Shown here: positions 1 to 8,788 of the stretch, piece after piece
Position numbering within the stretch: the first letter of the stretch is position 1
Layout: the number at the start of each line of letters is the position of its first letter
Source: Sphingomonas desiccabilis
GTDB taxonomy: Bacteria > Pseudomonadota > Alphaproteobacteria > Sphingomonadales > Sphingomonadaceae
Direction of reading: 5' to 3'
NCBI RefSeq assembly: GCF_004135605.1
Contig: NZ_SDPT01000001.1
Span: 248,001 to 312,000 of the forward strand
DNA: 64,000 bases
Notes under the pieces: generated by a model
Told to the model about the DNA's origin: nothing
What the model saw: the letters and a program-made list of their open reading frames with translations, nothing else
The model's database searches: none
Position numbers and translations under genes: made by a program

Positions 1-241
1 CGTACTTGAACTTGCCGACGTCCAGGAACTTGGCAACGGGCGGGTCGGCGTTGGGCGACACCTCGACCAAGTCGAGCCCGACCTCCGCGGCCTGCTCGAT
101 CGCCTCGCGCGTGTACATCACACCCAGATTCTCGCCGTCCTGGTCGATCACGCGGACCTTGGGCGACTGGATGAATTCGTTGAAACGCGGGCCGTTCATC
201 GGCGGGGGCGCCATCGGACGGCGCATCATGGGCGGACGGAT
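1..241 (-). CDS. infC: Translation initiation factor IF-3 (5' part, runs off left edge)
   Basis: The reverse strand encodes the N-terminal 80 residues of IF-3, including the IF-3 N-domain with FNEFIQSPKVRVID and LDLVEVSPNADPPVAKFLD. IF-3 binds the 30S subunit and proofreads the start codon and initiator tRNA. The start is placed at an ATC codon (241-239) because GGAG lies 8 nt upstream of it (253-250). The first in-frame ATG (229) would be 20 nt from that Shine-Dalgarno. A rare AUU/AUC start is the known hallmark of infC autoregulation. The gene lies downstream of thrS on the same strand, separated by 144 nt. The C-terminal half is outside the window. Confidence 0.93.
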   Translation of the reverse strand, partial: MRPPMMRRPMAPPPMNGPRFNEFIQSPKVRVIDQDGENLGVMYTREAIEQAAEVGLDLVEVSPNADPPVAKFLDVGKFKY

Positions 242-385
242 AGGTGTAGCTCCTTCAGGTTGTTCGAGTCTCTATGTAGGGGACGCAGGCGCCCATGAAA
301 AGTTCAGTCGCGCGGAACTCGCCCCGAAAGGAGCCGAATCCCGCCCGAAAGAACCCCTAGCAGCGCGATTTGCCGCGAAACCGCG

Positions 386-2398
386 TCAGTTGCGGCGCAG
401 GTCGGGCGCCACCGCCTCAGCCGTCAGCATCGCCACCGCCTCGTCCAGCGTCAGCATCTGCTGCCCCTGGCTGCCCAGGCGGCGCAGCGCCACGGTGCCT
501 TCCTCGGCCTCGCGCTTGCCCACCACCAGCAGGTTGGGGACCTTGGCCAGCGAATGCTCGCGCACCTTGTAGTTGATCTTCTCGTTGCGCAGGTCGGTCT
601 CGACCCGCAGGCCGGCGGCCTTGAGCTTCTCCACCACCTGCTGCGCATAGTCGTCGGCGTCCGACACGATGGTCGCGACCACCGCCTGCACCGGCGCCAG
701 CCACAGCGGGAAGCGGCCGGCGTGGTGCTCGATCAGGATGCCCAGGAAGCGCTCGAACGTGCCCAGGATCGCGCGGTGGAGCATGACGGGGCGGTGGCGG
801 TTGCCGTCCTCGCCGACATAGCTCGCGTCGAGTCGCTCCGGCAGCACGCGATCCGACTGGATGGTGCCGACCTGCCACGTGCGGCCGATCGCGTCGGTCA
901 GGTGGAACTCGAGCTTGGGCGCATAGAAGGCACCTTCGCCGGGCAGCTCCTCGAAGTTCGCCTTGATCGCGTCCGACAGGTTCGACTCGAGCACCGCGCG
1001 GCGCAGCTCGTCCTCGGCTAGGTCCCACATCGCGTCGCTGCCGAAGCGCTTCTCCGGGCGCAGCGCCAGCTTCACGGCGTAATCCTCGAAGCCCAGGTCG
1101 CGGTACACGCTGTCCAGCAGTTCGCAGAACTTGCGGACCTCGTCGACCAGCTGGTCCTCGCGCACGAAGATGTGCGCGTCGTCCTGGGTGAACTGGCGCA
1201 CGCGCATGATGCCGTGCAGCGCGCCGTGCGGCTCGTTGCGGTGGCAGCAGCCGAACTCGGCCATGCGGATGGGCAGATCGCGGTACGACTTGATGCCCTG
1301 GCGGAAGATCAGCACGTGGGCCGGGCAGTTCATCGGCTTCAGCGCCATCAGGTCCGCGTCGCCCGAGATCACCGCGCCCTCGTCTTCGGTGTTGGGCACC
1401 TCGTCGGGGACGACGAACATGTTTTCGCGATACTTGCCCCAGTGGCCGGACTGCTCCCACTGGCGCGCATCCATCAGCTGCGGTGTCTTGACCTCGTCAT
1501 AGCCGGCCGCGTCCAGGCGGCGGCGCATGTACGCCTCCAGCTGGCGCCACAGGATATAGCCCTTGGGGTGCCAGAAGACGGAACCCTGCGCCTCGGACTG
1601 GAGGTGGAACAGGTCCATCTCCGCGCCGATCTTCCGATGGTCGCGCTTGGCGGCTTCCTCCAGCCGGGTGAGGTGCTGGTCGAGCTGCTTCTTGTTGAGC
1701 CAGCCGGTGCCGTAGATGCGGCTCAGCATCGCGTTCTTCTGGTCGCCGCGCCAATAGGCGCCCGAGACGCGCGTCAGCTTGAACGCCTGCGGATCGAGCT
1801 TGCCGGTCGATTCCAGGTGCGGCCCGCGGCACATGTCGAGCCAGGCGTCCTCGGCCTTGCCGGCGCGATAGACGGTCAGTTCCTCGCCGTCGGGCAGCTC
1901 GGCGGCCCATTCGGCCTTGAACGTCTCGCCCTTTTCGCGCCAGCGCGCGATCAGCGCCTCGCGGGTCCACACCTCGCGGATCAGCGGCTCGTTCCGGGCG
2001 ATGACGCGGCGCATCTCCTCCTCGATCGCGGGCAGGTCCTCCTCGGTGAAGGGGCGATCCTTGGGGGCGAAGTCGTAGTAGAAGCCGTCGTCCGTCGCCG
2101 GGCCGAAGGTGATCTGCGTGCCGGGAAACAGGTTCTGCACCGCTTCGGCCAGCACGTGCGCATAATCGTGGCGGGCGAGCTCCAGCGCGTCGGCCTCGTC
2201 CTTGCTCGTTAGCAGCGCGAGCTGCGCGTCGCCCTCGAACGGGCGCTGCAGGTCGCGCAGCTCGCCGTCGACGCGCGCGGCGATGGCTGCCTTGCGCAGA
2301 CCGGGCCCGATCGCCTGCGCGATGTCCGCGGGGGTAGTCCCCGGCGCTACCTCGCGGACGGAACCGTCGGGCAGCGTGATGCGGAACAGTGCGGACAT
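386..2398 (-). CDS. thrS: Threonyl-tRNA synthetase
   Basis: A full-length class II synthetase of 670 residues that charges tRNA-Thr in the cytoplasm. Order: TGS domain (about 1-62), editing N2 domain (about 65-230), catalytic core (about 260-545) and anticodon-binding domain (about 550-655). The catalytic zinc ligands appear to be C358, H409 and H541 (MNCPAH, DDAHIF, VMLHRA). In the editing domain C190 and H194 (CRGPH) are present, but the HxxxH seen in E. coli reads HVLAE here (H81, E85). ATG start at 2398. It is followed by infC, the usual thrS-infC order. The divergent neighbour is an alcohol dehydrogenase, with 171 nt between the starts. Confidence 0.97.
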   Translation of the reverse strand: MSALFRITLPDGSVREVAPGTTPADIAQAIGPGLRKAAIAARVDGELRDLQRPFEGDAQLALLTSKDEADALELARHDYAHVLAEAVQNLFPGTQITFGPATDDGFYYDFAPKDRPFTEEDLPAIEEEMRRVIARNEPLIREVWTREALIARWREKGETFKAEWAAELPDGEELTVYRAGKAEDAWLDMCRGPHLESTGKLDPQAFKLTRVSGAYWRGDQKNAMLSRIYGTGWLNKKQLDQHLTRLEEAAKRDHRKIGAEMDLFHLQSEAQGSVFWHPKGYILWRQLEAYMRRRLDAAGYDEVKTPQLMDARQWEQSGHWGKYRENMFVVPDEVPNTEDEGAVISGDADLMALKPMNCPAHVLIFRQGIKSYRDLPIRMAEFGCCHRNEPHGALHGIMRVRQFTQDDAHIFVREDQLVDEVRKFCELLDSVYRDLGFEDYAVKLALRPEKRFGSDAMWDLAEDELRRAVLESNLSDAIKANFEELPGEGAFYAPKLEFHLTDAIGRTWQVGTIQSDRVLPERLDASYVGEDGNRHRPVMLHRAILGTFERFLGILIEHHAGRFPLWLAPVQAVVATIVSDADDYAQQVVEKLKAAGLRVETDLRNEKINYKVREHSLAKVPNLLVVGKREAEEGTVALRRLGSQGQQMLTLDEAVAMLTAEAVAPDLRRN

Positions 2399-2569
2399 GG
2401 GATCACTTCTCGGCTGGTTGGATGGACCACGGCCAATGTCGTGGCAGGGGTCCTTTAGACAAGTCGCGCGCGTTGGTCACCTATGCGGGTGGAACACGAC
2501 GGCGCGCGCCCCATATGGGCGCGGTGCGGCCCTCCCGCACCCGAAATTCTCGAACTGCAAGGAACCTCC

Positions 2570-3637
2570 ATGCCCAGCAACGCCAATGCCTTTGCGGCGC
2601 AGAGCCCCGAGTCCCCGCTGGCGCCGTTCAGCTTCGAGCGCCGCGATCCCGGCCCGCGCGACGTGGCGATCGACATCCTGTTCTGCGGCGTCTGCCACTC
2701 CGACCTCCACACCGCCCGCGGAGAGTGGGAAGGCACGCTCTACCCGTGCGTTCCGGGGCATGAGATCGTCGGCCGGGTGACCGCCGTGGGCAGCGACGTC
2801 ACCAAGTTCCAGGTCGGCGACATCGCCGGCGTCGGCTGCATGGTCGACAGCTGCGGCGAGTGCCCCTCCTGCCGCGAGGGCGAGGAGCAGTACTGCGAGA
2901 CGACCGGCTTCGTCGGCACCTACAACGGCCCCGATCCGGTGCTGGGCGGCCACACCTTCGGCGGCTATTCGGACCATATCGTCGTCGACGAGAGCTTCGT
3001 GCTGAAGGTCGGCCACCAGGCCGACGACCTGGCGGCTGTCGCGCCGCTGCTGTGTGCGGGCATCACCACCTATTCGCCGCTCAAGCATTGGAAGGTCGGC
3101 CCGGGCCAGAAGGTCGGCATCGTCGGTCTCGGCGGCCTCGGCCACATGGGCGTGAAGATCGCTGCGGCGATGGGCGCGGACGTCTATGTGTTCAGCACCT
3201 CGCCCAACAAGCGCGATGACGCCAAGCGCCTGGGTGCCAAGGACCTGATCGTGTCCAAGGATGCCGACGCGATGGCCGAGCATGCCGGCAGCTTCGACTT
3301 CATCCTGAACACCGTCGCGGCCAGCCACAACCTCGACCAGTTCCTGACGCTGCTGAAGCGCGACGGTACCATGACGCTGGTGGGCGTGCCGGAAGAGCCG
3401 CATCCCTCGCCGTCGGTCGGCAACCTGGTGTTCCGCCGCCGCGCGCTTGCCGGCTCGCTGATCGGCGGCATCGCCGAGACCCAGGAGATGCTCGACTTCT
3501 GCGCCGAGCATGGCCTGACCGCCGACATCGAGATGATCGACATCCAGGACATCAACACCGCCTATGAGCGGATGGTGAAGAGCGACGTGAAGTACCGCTT
3601 CGTGATCGACATGGAGTCGCTCAAGCAGGCGGCGTGA
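2570..3637 (+). CDS. Zinc-dependent NAD(P) alcohol dehydrogenase (cinnamyl-alcohol type)
   Basis: A cytoplasmic medium-chain dehydrogenase of 355 residues that reversibly oxidises alcohols to aldehydes. The catalytic-zinc region is FCGVCHSDLH plus GHEIVG. The structural zinc is bound by four cysteines in CGECPSCREGEEQYC. The Rossmann motif is GIVGLGGLGHMG at about residue 183. This layout is typical of the YahK/CAD-like aldehyde-reductase branch. I chose the ATG at 2570 because AAGGAA lies 5 nt upstream; an upstream in-frame extension (from 2483) has no such signal and is not conserved-looking. It stands alone, followed by a repeat-containing gap. The physiological substrate cannot be told from sequence. 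Confidence 0.92.
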   Translation: MPSNANAFAAQSPESPLAPFSFERRDPGPRDVAIDILFCGVCHSDLHTARGEWEGTLYPCVPGHEIVGRVTAVGSDVTKFQVGDIAGVGCMVDSCGECPSCREGEEQYCETTGFVGTYNGPDPVLGGHTFGGYSDHIVVDESFVLKVGHQADDLAAVAPLLCAGITTYSPLKHWKVGPGQKVGIVGLGGLGHMGVKIAAAMGADVYVFSTSPNKRDDAKRLGAKDLIVSKDADAMAEHAGSFDFILNTVAASHNLDQFLTLLKRDGTMTLVGVPEEPHPSPSVGNLVFRRRALAGSLIGGIAETQEMLDFCAEHGLTADIEMIDIQDINTAYERMVKSDVKYRFVIDMESLKQAA

Positions 3638-3978
3638 TGGAGGAGGGCGGGGTGCCGAGCGCGCCTCGCCCTTGTTCGTGCTTTGGCCCGACAAAGCCGC
3701 ACGGCTTCACGAATCCGTCTCGGTGAACGCGGCGCCGTTGCAAATGCGCTCGCCGTGCTCCTGAGCGGGCAGGAGCCCAGAACCGCAAGCGCCGCACGCC
3801 GTTGTTCTGCTTGGCCCTGGCCCCCTGCCAGCGCAGGGGTGCGGCAGGGTGCAAGACCCACCTCGTCATGCTGACGAAAGTCAGCATCCAGACACGCAGC
3901 GCCAGAGGCGCAAGCGGAGCGGCAATGGATCCTGCCGTTCGTCAGGATGACGATGGGGGAGGGGGCGGCGAAGTCCCC
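3638..3978. other. Non-coding gap with one dispersed palindromic repeat
   Basis: No plausible gene is seen between the alcohol dehydrogenase and the convergent LD-carboxypeptidase. The right half carries the dispersed repeat listed at 3864-3952; the left half (3638-3863) shows nothing I can name. Confidence 0.6.
3864..3952. repeat. Dispersed palindromic repeat, copy 1
   Basis: Outer arms CGTCATGCTGACGAA (3864-3878) and TTCGTCAGGATGACG (3938-3952) are inverted copies with one mismatch. A sub-hairpin ATGCTGAC-GAAA-GTCAGCAT (3868-3887) has a perfect 8-bp stem and a GNRA-type tetraloop. The right arm carries ATCCTG/CAGGATG-like ends resembling the other repeats at 7716 and 26731. It lies between convergent gene ends, the usual place for such elements. 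Confidence 0.75.
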
Positions 3979-4791
3979 TCAACCCGCCCCGAACGGCACC
4001 ACCATGTTGCCGGCCGCATGGCCGATCGCCGCCCGCCCGAGATAGGGCACCCCTAGTACCCCGGCCCAGCGGGTCATGATCTCGTCCAGCGTCTCGCCGA
4101 ATTCGCCGTTCTCCGGCACGTCGGTGACCTGGCCCAGCCGGATGCCGGCGAGCCCGTGCAGCTGGGTCGCGTTGCCCACTGTGAACATCATCCGGTCGAT
4201 GCGGTAGATCGCCTCCGACACCTCCTCGACATAGAGGACATGGTCGGTGAGGTCGGGCAGCCAAGGCGTGCCCACCAGCGCCTCCAGGATGGCGAGGTTG
4301 AACGCCGCCGCCGGGCGCCCGTCTAGGTTCGGCTCCAGCACATGGGCATCGCGGTTCACCAGCCAAGCAAGCGCCCGCCCGACCGAGGCGCCGCCATCCG
4401 AGCGTCCCACGTCGATCGGCATCGGCCCGTGCACCTGCCGCCCGATCCGCCGCGCATAGAGCGCGCCCAGCAGGAACCCCATGTCGGAATAGCCGAGATA
4501 GGCCTTGGCTGCCGCCGCGCGGTTCAGCTGCGGCAGCACCGTGCCGAGGATCCGGTTCGACCCATAGCCGCCGCGCGCGAACCAGATCGCGTCGAAGCCG
4601 GGATCGTTGGCGAACTCCAGGAACGCCGCCGCCCGCTGGGCATCGGTGCCGGCGAAATGCCCGGCCTCCAGGAAGCATTGCGGATGCACCACCACGTCGA
4701 CCTGCGGAAAGGTGATCGCCGCGAACGCCTGCACCCGCGCGGCCGCTTCGGGCGTGATCGCACGGGCGGGGGCGACGATACCGATGCGCAT
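3979..4791 (-). CDS. LD-carboxypeptidase (peptidase S66, LdcA/MccF type)
   Basis: A 270-residue cytoplasmic serine peptidase. LdcA enzymes remove the terminal D-Ala from murein tetrapeptides during peptidoglycan recycling. The Ser-Glu-His triad can be placed at S102 (LGYSDMG), E188 (LYVEEV) and H257 (GHAAGN). The family signature RGGYGSNRIL is at residues 73-82. The ATG at 4791 (MRIGIVAPA) was chosen because the peptidase fold begins there. A longer reading frame upstream is a shadow of the divergent gene. The protein is slightly shorter than the usual 300. It diverges from an Mpl-type ligase with 85 nt between starts; Mpl reuses the tripeptide product, so the pair makes biochemical sense. 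Confidence 0.9.
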   Translation of the reverse strand: MRIGIVAPARAITPEAAARVQAFAAITFPQVDVVVHPQCFLEAGHFAGTDAQRAAAFLEFANDPGFDAIWFARGGYGSNRILGTVLPQLNRAAAAKAYLGYSDMGFLLGALYARRIGRQVHGPMPIDVGRSDGGASVGRALAWLVNRDAHVLEPNLDGRPAAAFNLAILEALVGTPWLPDLTDHVLYVEEVSEAIYRIDRMMFTVGNATQLHGLAGIRLGQVTDVPENGEFGETLDEIMTRWAGVLGVPYLGRAAIGHAAGNMVVPFGAG

Positions 4792-4876
4792 GAACTGCCT
4801 TTCGCATGAGCCGGCCTGCCCGCCGGCGACGCGCCAGCGGCTTGCCCCCCGGCCGCCCCGCCGATAGCGCGGGGAA

Positions 4877-6268
4877 ATGGACCACGGCAAATCCTTCTTC
4901 CTCGTCGGCATCGGCGGCAGCGGCATGCTCCCGCTCGCGACCATTCTTGCGCGGCGCGGCGCCACCGTCGCCGGCTCCGACCGGGCGCTCGACAATCCGG
5001 CGCTCGGCCCCAAGTTCGCGGCCCTGCGTCGGCAGGGGATCGCGCTGTTCCCGCAGGACGGCAGCGGCATCGTGTCGGCCGAGCAGACCGTCGTCGCCTC
5101 CGCCGCGGTCGAGGCGACCGTCGCTGACATGGTCGCCGCCGACCGGGTAGGTGCGCCGAGGATGACCCGGCCGCAGCTGCTGGCCGAGCTGTTCAACGCC
5201 AGCCCCTTGGGAATCGGCATCGCCGGCACCAGCGGCAAGTCGACCGTGACGGGCATGATCGCCTGGATTCTCCACGCCACCGGCCGCGATCCGACGGTGA
5301 TGAACGGCGCGGTGATGAAGAATTTCGTGCGCCCCGACGCGCCCTTCGCCAGCGCGCTGGTGGGCGCGGGTGAGGCGTTCGTGAGCGAGGTGGACGAAAG
5401 CGACGGCTCGATCGCCTTCTATCGCCCGCGCGTGGCGGTGCTCAACAACGTCAGCCTCGACCACAAGACGCTGGAGGAACTACGCACGCTGTTCGGCGGC
5501 TTTGCCGACCGCGCGCAGACGGCGGTGGTGAACGTCGGCGATGCCGAGTCCGCCGCGCTCGCCGCTGCGATCCCGCGCGCCAAGCTGCTGACCCTCGCGG
5601 TGGAGGCGGCGGCCGACCTCTCCGCCGAGGCGCTCGCGCCCGAGCCGTTCGGCATCGCCTTCGACCTGGTCTCCGGGGGCGAGCGCCGCCGCGTCCGCCT
5701 CGCCGTGCCCGGCCGCCACAATGTCGCCAACGCGCTCGCCGCGATCGGTGCGGCGGTGGCCGCGGGTATCGACCGCGACGAAGCCGCGCAGGCGATCGAG
5801 GGCTTCGCCGGCCTCAAGCGCCGCTTCGAGCTGGTGGGGGAGGCGAACGGCGTCGCGGTGCTCGACGACTTCGGCCACAACCCGGACAAGATCGGCGCCA
5901 CCCTCGACACGCTGCACGACTTTCCCGGCCGGCTGCTGCTGCTGTTCCAGCCGCACGGCTACGGCCCGTTGAAGGTGATGCGCCGCGAGCTGGTGGCGAT
6001 GTTCTTGGCAAAGCTCGCTCCCGGCGACCGGCTGGTGCTGCCCGATCCGGTCTACCAGGGCGGCACCGTCGCGCGCGAGGTGACCAGCGCCGACATCATC
6101 GCCGACCTCTCGGTTGCCGGCGTCGACGCCCGCCACATCCCCGACCGCGCCGCCGCCGCCGCGCATCTGGTGGCGGAGGCGAAGCCCGGCGACCGCATCG
6201 TCATCATGGGCGCGCGCGACGACACGCTCAGCCTGCTCGCGGCCGACATGGTGGCGTGGCTGGGGTAA
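4877..6268 (+). CDS. mpl: Mur ligase family, Mpl-type (UDP-MurNAc:tripeptide ligase) or MurC-like
   Basis: 463 residues with the Mur-ligase order: an N-terminal UDP-binding Rossmann part (VGIGGSGM, 10-17), the ATP-binding P-loop GTSGKST (117-123, K121), the central LNNVSLDHK segment and a C-terminal domain with [10 protein letters not shown]. Mpl reattaches recycled L-Ala-gamma-D-Glu-meso-DAP tripeptide to UDP-MurNAc in the cytosol. I favour Mpl over MurC because it stands outside any division/cell-wall cluster and faces an S66 LD-carboxypeptidase that makes its substrate. This is context inference; a MurC-like paralogue of other specificity is possible. ATG at 4877; no overlap with neighbours. 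Confidence 0.82.
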   Translation: MDHGKSFFLVGIGGSGMLPLATILARRGATVAGSDRALDNPALGPKFAALRRQGIALFPQDGSGIVSAEQTVVASAAVEATVADMVAADRVGAPRMTRPQLLAELFNASPLGIGIAGTSGKSTVTGMIAWILHATGRDPTVMNGAVMKNFVRPDAPFASALVGAGEAFVSEVDESDGSIAFYRPRVAVLNNVSLDHKTLEELRTLFGGFADRAQTAVVNVGDAESAALAAAIPRAKLLTLAVEAAADLSAEALAPEPFGIAFDLVSGGERRRVRLAVPGRHNVANALAAIGAAVAAGIDRDEAAQAIEGFAGLKRRFELVGEANGVAVLDDFGHNPDKIGATLDTLHDFPGRLLLLFQPHGYGPLKVMRRELVAMFLAKLAPGDRLVLPDPVYQGGTVAREVTSADIIADLSVAGVDARHIPDRAAAAAHLVAEAKPGDRIVIMGARDDTLSLLAADMVAWLG

Positions 6269-6284
6269 CGAACTGAAAAGCGCA

Positions 6285-6335
6285 CTTGTCGAGATGACAA
6301 GCTTAGTTGACAGAGTGCGAGGCCACTGTCATGCT
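6285..6335 (+). promoter_or_regulatory. Operator-like palindrome plus promoter of the XRE module
   Basis: CTTGTC-GAGAT-GACAAG (6285-6301) is a perfect 6-bp inverted repeat with a 5-nt spacer. It ends 5 nt before a TTGACA -35 box (6307-6312). Seventeen nt on is a weak -10 (CATGCT, 6330-6335). The half-site recurs partly in the -35 box itself (TTGACA). The downstream two-gene unit ends in an XRE repressor, so autoregulation is the natural reading; this is inferred. Confidence 0.55.
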
Positions 6336-6364
6336 TCCTTTACAAACAGGAAGGGAGCCTTGCC

Positions 6365-6781
6365 ATGAATGCGTCGACACCTGCCATGAAGCGCTACAAC
6401 CGCCGGATGCTCTGGGCATTCGCCGCCTATGTCGTCGCGCTGTTCGCCGCCAACAGCATCGACAACCACTATCATCTGCAGGGCGGAGTGCTGATCGCGC
6501 TGTCGGTGGTACCCGCGCTGCCGATCATCGCCGTGGTCGCGATCATCGGCCGCTACCTGGTCGAGGAGCGCGACGAGTATCTGCGCCAGCGTCTGGTGAC
6601 CTGCATGTTGTTCGGCACCGGGGTGCTGCTCGCCGTCGGCACGGTGTACAATTTCCTGTCGGGCAGCGGCGCGATCGATCCGATGCCGCGGCTGTGGATC
6701 TTCCCGGTGTGGGCGATGGGCTGGTTCGCGGCGCAGGCCTTCCTCTGCCTGCGCGACCGTTTTGCGGGCCAGCCGGCATGA
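6365..6781 (+). CDS. Small multi-pass membrane protein paired with an XRE regulator
   Basis: 138 residues with about four hydrophobic segments (roughly 15-33, 42-65, 80-100, 112-130) and short charged loops such as LVEERDEYLRQR. No enzymatic motif is visible and I do not recognise a named family; the protein is probably an inner-membrane component. The ATG at 6365 follows AGGGAGCC at 6352-6359. The stop codon overlaps the start of the XRE gene (ATGA), so the two are translationally coupled. Such pairs, a tiny membrane protein with a tiny cytoplasmic HTH protein, are common in bacteria, and the HTH protein often controls the pair. Confidence 0.8.
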   Translation: MNASTPAMKRYNRRMLWAFAAYVVALFAANSIDNHYHLQGGVLIALSVVPALPIIAVVAIIGRYLVEERDEYLRQRLVTCMLFGTGVLLAVGTVYNFLSGSGAIDPMPRLWIFPVWAMGWFAAQAFLCLRDRFAGQPA

Positions 6782-6990
6782 AGAACCGGCTGCGCGTGCT
6801 GCGCGCCGAGCGCGGCTGGAGCCAGGGCGACCTGGCCGAGCGGCTGGAGGTTTCCCGCCAGAGCGTCAACGCGATCGAGACCGGCCGCTACGACCCCTCG
6901 CTCCCGCTCGCCTTCCGCATCGCCGACCTGTTCGAGCTTTCAATCGAGCAGATCTTCGTGAACCCCGCCTTGGAGGCGGGCGAGGAGTGA
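6778..6990 (+). CDS. XRE-family HTH regulator (70 aa)
   Basis: The whole protein is one Cro/C1-type helix-turn-helix domain. MKNRLRVLRAERGWSQGDLA starts helix 1, VSRQSVNAIETGRYDPS is the recognition helix and following loop, and LAFRIADLFELSIEQIF closes the domain. It resembles the short YgzD/YozG-type regulators that sit next to membrane proteins. ATG at 6778 overlaps the stop of the membrane-protein gene by 4 nt. A palindrome upstream of the operon (6285-6301) is a candidate binding site. No effector domain is present, so a signal would have to act through a partner protein. Confidence 0.88.
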   Translation: MKNRLRVLRAERGWSQGDLAERLEVSRQSVNAIETGRYDPSLPLAFRIADLFELSIEQIFVNPALEAGEE

Positions 6991-7070
6991 GCCCGGCTGT
7001 GTGATCCAGTGGCAGTTCGTGAGTGGAAAGCGGATCGACTGCTTCTGGATCGTAGCCGAAGGTAAGCCGA

Positions 7071-7625
7071 CTACGCCCGAACGAGCGCGAACCCCTCTTC
7101 CGTCCCCACTATGTTGCCCTCATCCCGAAGTTCTCGGGCCAACTCGTTGGTAAGAACCACGCCGCTGACGGTGATCCGCGACCAGTCCGCGTAGTGCTCT
7201 TGGACGTTCCAGACTGACCGAAGTATGGCCCCATGCCCGATCTCCTTGCCCTCCGGCGCAAATAGGGCGCTGCCGGCATCAAGATCGGACTGCTTCTTGA
7301 ACCACCGGCGATTTTCGTCGCTCTCCACGATCCAAACCGCGCCTGCTTTCTGACCTTGGAATGCGGGTTCGAAGATGATCGAGATTTCCGTCCGGGCGTT
7401 CTGCGCGACGGGAGGGCGGTTCGCAATGGCAGGTGTTGAGCCGGTGGAACGACCAACTTTCTCTGCCCATTCTATGGTTGTAATGGCCAAGAGCCCGATC
7501 ACTAGGCACGCGAACATCAACTTCTCTAGCGAGGGCCCGAGCTCGATCACTCTCCAATATGAGGCGGCCAGCGCGAAGGTGACCAGAAGGCTCGCCAATC
7601 CTATCGCTCGCCGAGCCGAACCCAT
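7071..7625 (-). CDS. Hypothetical membrane-anchored protein
   Basis: About 184 residues from ATG 7625, which has AAGGGG about 7 nt upstream; an ATG five codons earlier (7640) has a poorer ribosome site. Two hydrophobic segments lie at the N-terminus (about 8-24 and 32-50). A soluble part follows, with the charged stretch VWIVESDENRRWFKKQSDLD and an Asp/Glu-rich C-terminus. Base composition is visibly less GC-rich than the neighbours, which suggests later acquisition. I do not recognise the family. It converges with the XRE module. Confidence 0.6.
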   Translation of the reverse strand: MGSARRAIGLASLLVTFALAASYWRVIELGPSLEKLMFACLVIGLLAITTIEWAEKVGRSTGSTPAIANRPPVAQNARTEISIIFEPAFQGQKAGAVWIVESDENRRWFKKQSDLDAGSALFAPEGKEIGHGAILRSVWNVQEHYADWSRITVSGVVLTNELARELRDEGNIVGTEEGFALVRA

Positions 7626-7715
7626 ACTCCGCCCCTTCATGTCGGTTGCCGCACTATGAGCTAGCTGAATCAACGCCCGCAAGTGGGCGGTAGCTGCCGT
7701 TCCTGCCCTTCGCAC

Positions 7716-7795
7716 CGTCATCCCGGCGAAGGCCGGGATCCATGTCGCGGCGCGCGCCTGTGGCCGGATGGATCCCGGCCTTCGCCGGGATGACG
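7716..7795. repeat. Dispersed palindromic repeat, copy 2 (perfect 26-bp arms)
   Basis: The 26-nt arm at 7716-7741 (CGTCATCCCGGCGAAGGCCG..., ending GGATCC) is repeated exactly in inverse orientation at 7770-7795, with a 28-nt spacer. Each arm also contains its own small hairpin (CCCGGC-GAAG-GCCGGG). Elements of this shape are scattered through sphingomonad genomes; four relatives occur in this window. Confidence 0.85.
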
Positions 7796-8031
7796 AGGGG
7801 CGAGAAGTGGGTGGCTGCGCTTCTCGACGGCGGTTGGAACCAGGCAGGTCGAATATGCGCGGCTTGCGGCCGGGCAGCGTCGTCGATCCTCTCACCCCTT
7901 CCGCCCGCAAGGGCTGTCCTACGACCCTCCCGCCGTGGCATGGGGTGGCGATGGCACGTCCCGCATCTTCCGCCGCTTCCCGGCCGCCACGCTGTGCGCG
8001 TCCGAACCCGTCCGGAACAAAGCGCGTTCGA

Positions 8032-8052
8032 GCCTCAACTTCCTCAACTTCC
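8032..8052 (+). repeat. 21-nt leader element (tandem CTCAACTTC), copy 1
   Basis: Two adjacent copies of CTCAACTTC lie 11 nt before the ATG of the alpha/beta hydrolase. The identical 21-nt string occurs on the other strand at 14638-14658, before the holin gene. Function unknown. Confidence 0.6.
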
Positions 8053-8062
8053 GCGGTGCACC

Positions 8063-8788
8063 ATGACTGACGCTTCCCCGGCCGAGCGCCCGCTCGCCTT
8101 TCACCACACGCCGGGGAAGGGACCGACGATCGTGTTCCTGCCGGGCTATGCGTCCGACATGACCGGCAGCAAGGCGCTGGCGATCGAGGCCTGGGCCAAG
8201 GCCGAGGGGCGGGCGTTCGTCCGCTTCGACTATGGCGGCTGCGGGCAGAGCCCCGGCGCGTTCGAGGAGCAGACGCTGACGCTGTGGCGCGACGATGCGC
8301 TCGCCATCATCGACTATGCGGTCGAAGGCCCGGTGGTGCTGGTCGGATCGTCGATGGGCGGGTGGATCATGCTGCTCGCCGCGGGCGACCGGCCGGAGCG
8401 GGTGGTGGGCCTCGTCGGCATCGCGCCGGCGCCGGACTTCACCGACTGGGGCTTCACGCCCGAAGAGAAGATGACGATGCTGACGCAGGGACGGCTGGAG
8501 AAGCCGTCGCCCTATTCGGAGCAGCCCACCGTCACCACCCGCGCCTTCTGGAGCTCGGGCGAGGCCAATCGGCTGATGCACGGCACGATCCCGATCGACC
8601 TGCCGGTGCGGCTGATCCAGGGGCAGGCGGATACCGACGTGCCCTATGCGCGCACTCTCTACCTCGCCGGGCTGCTGCGTTCAGCCGACGTGCAGACGCT
8701 GCTCGTCAAGGATGGCGACCACCGCCTGTCCCGGCCGCAGGACATCGCCCTGATCCTGCGCGCGATCGAAGATTTGATCCCCGCCTGA
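8063..8788 (+). CDS. Alpha/beta hydrolase (ABHD10-like esterase)
   Basis: 241 residues, cytoplasmic, single alpha/beta-hydrolase domain. The nucleophile elbow is GSSMGG with S97; the acid is in GQADTDVPY and the histidine in KDGDHRLSRP near the C-terminus. The oxyanion region is FLPGYASDM. It resembles the alphaproteobacterial relatives of ABHD10 (acyl-protein thioesterase/esterase); the substrate is unknown. The ATG at 8063 begins MTDASPAERP, the point from which family similarity runs; the open frame extends upstream through the repeat region without a credible start. Its stop overlaps the next start (TGATG), so it is co-translated with the TPR protein. Confidence 0.85.
   Translation: MTDASPAERPLAFHHTPGKGPTIVFLPGYASDMTGSKALAIEAWAKAEGRAFVRFDYGGCGQSPGAFEEQTLTLWRDDALAIIDYAVEGPVVLVGSSMGGWIMLLAAGDRPERVVGLVGIAPAPDFTDWGFTPEEKMTMLTQGRLEKPSPYSEQPTVTTRAFWSSGEANRLMHGTIPIDLPVRLIQGQADTDVPYARTLYLAGLLRSADVQTLLVKDGDHRLSRPQDIALILRAIEDLIPA

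Larger units (their letters stand above)
7626..8062. other. Gap with a 26-bp inverted repeat and a short leader repeat
   Basis: No gene is supported here. The left part holds the perfect palindromic repeat at 7716-7795. The last 30 nt before the hydrolase start hold a 21-nt element also found at 14638-14658. In between I see nothing. Confidence 0.55.

Noticed and set aside
2399..2569. Possible T-box or attenuator leader for thrS
   Set aside because: No T-box core or threonine-rich leader peptide with a terminator is visible; T-boxes are not expected in this group.
7716..7795. Perfect inverted repeat considered as ends of an insertion sequence
   Set aside because: Only 28 nt lie between the arms and no transposase or target duplication is present; it fits a REP-like element.
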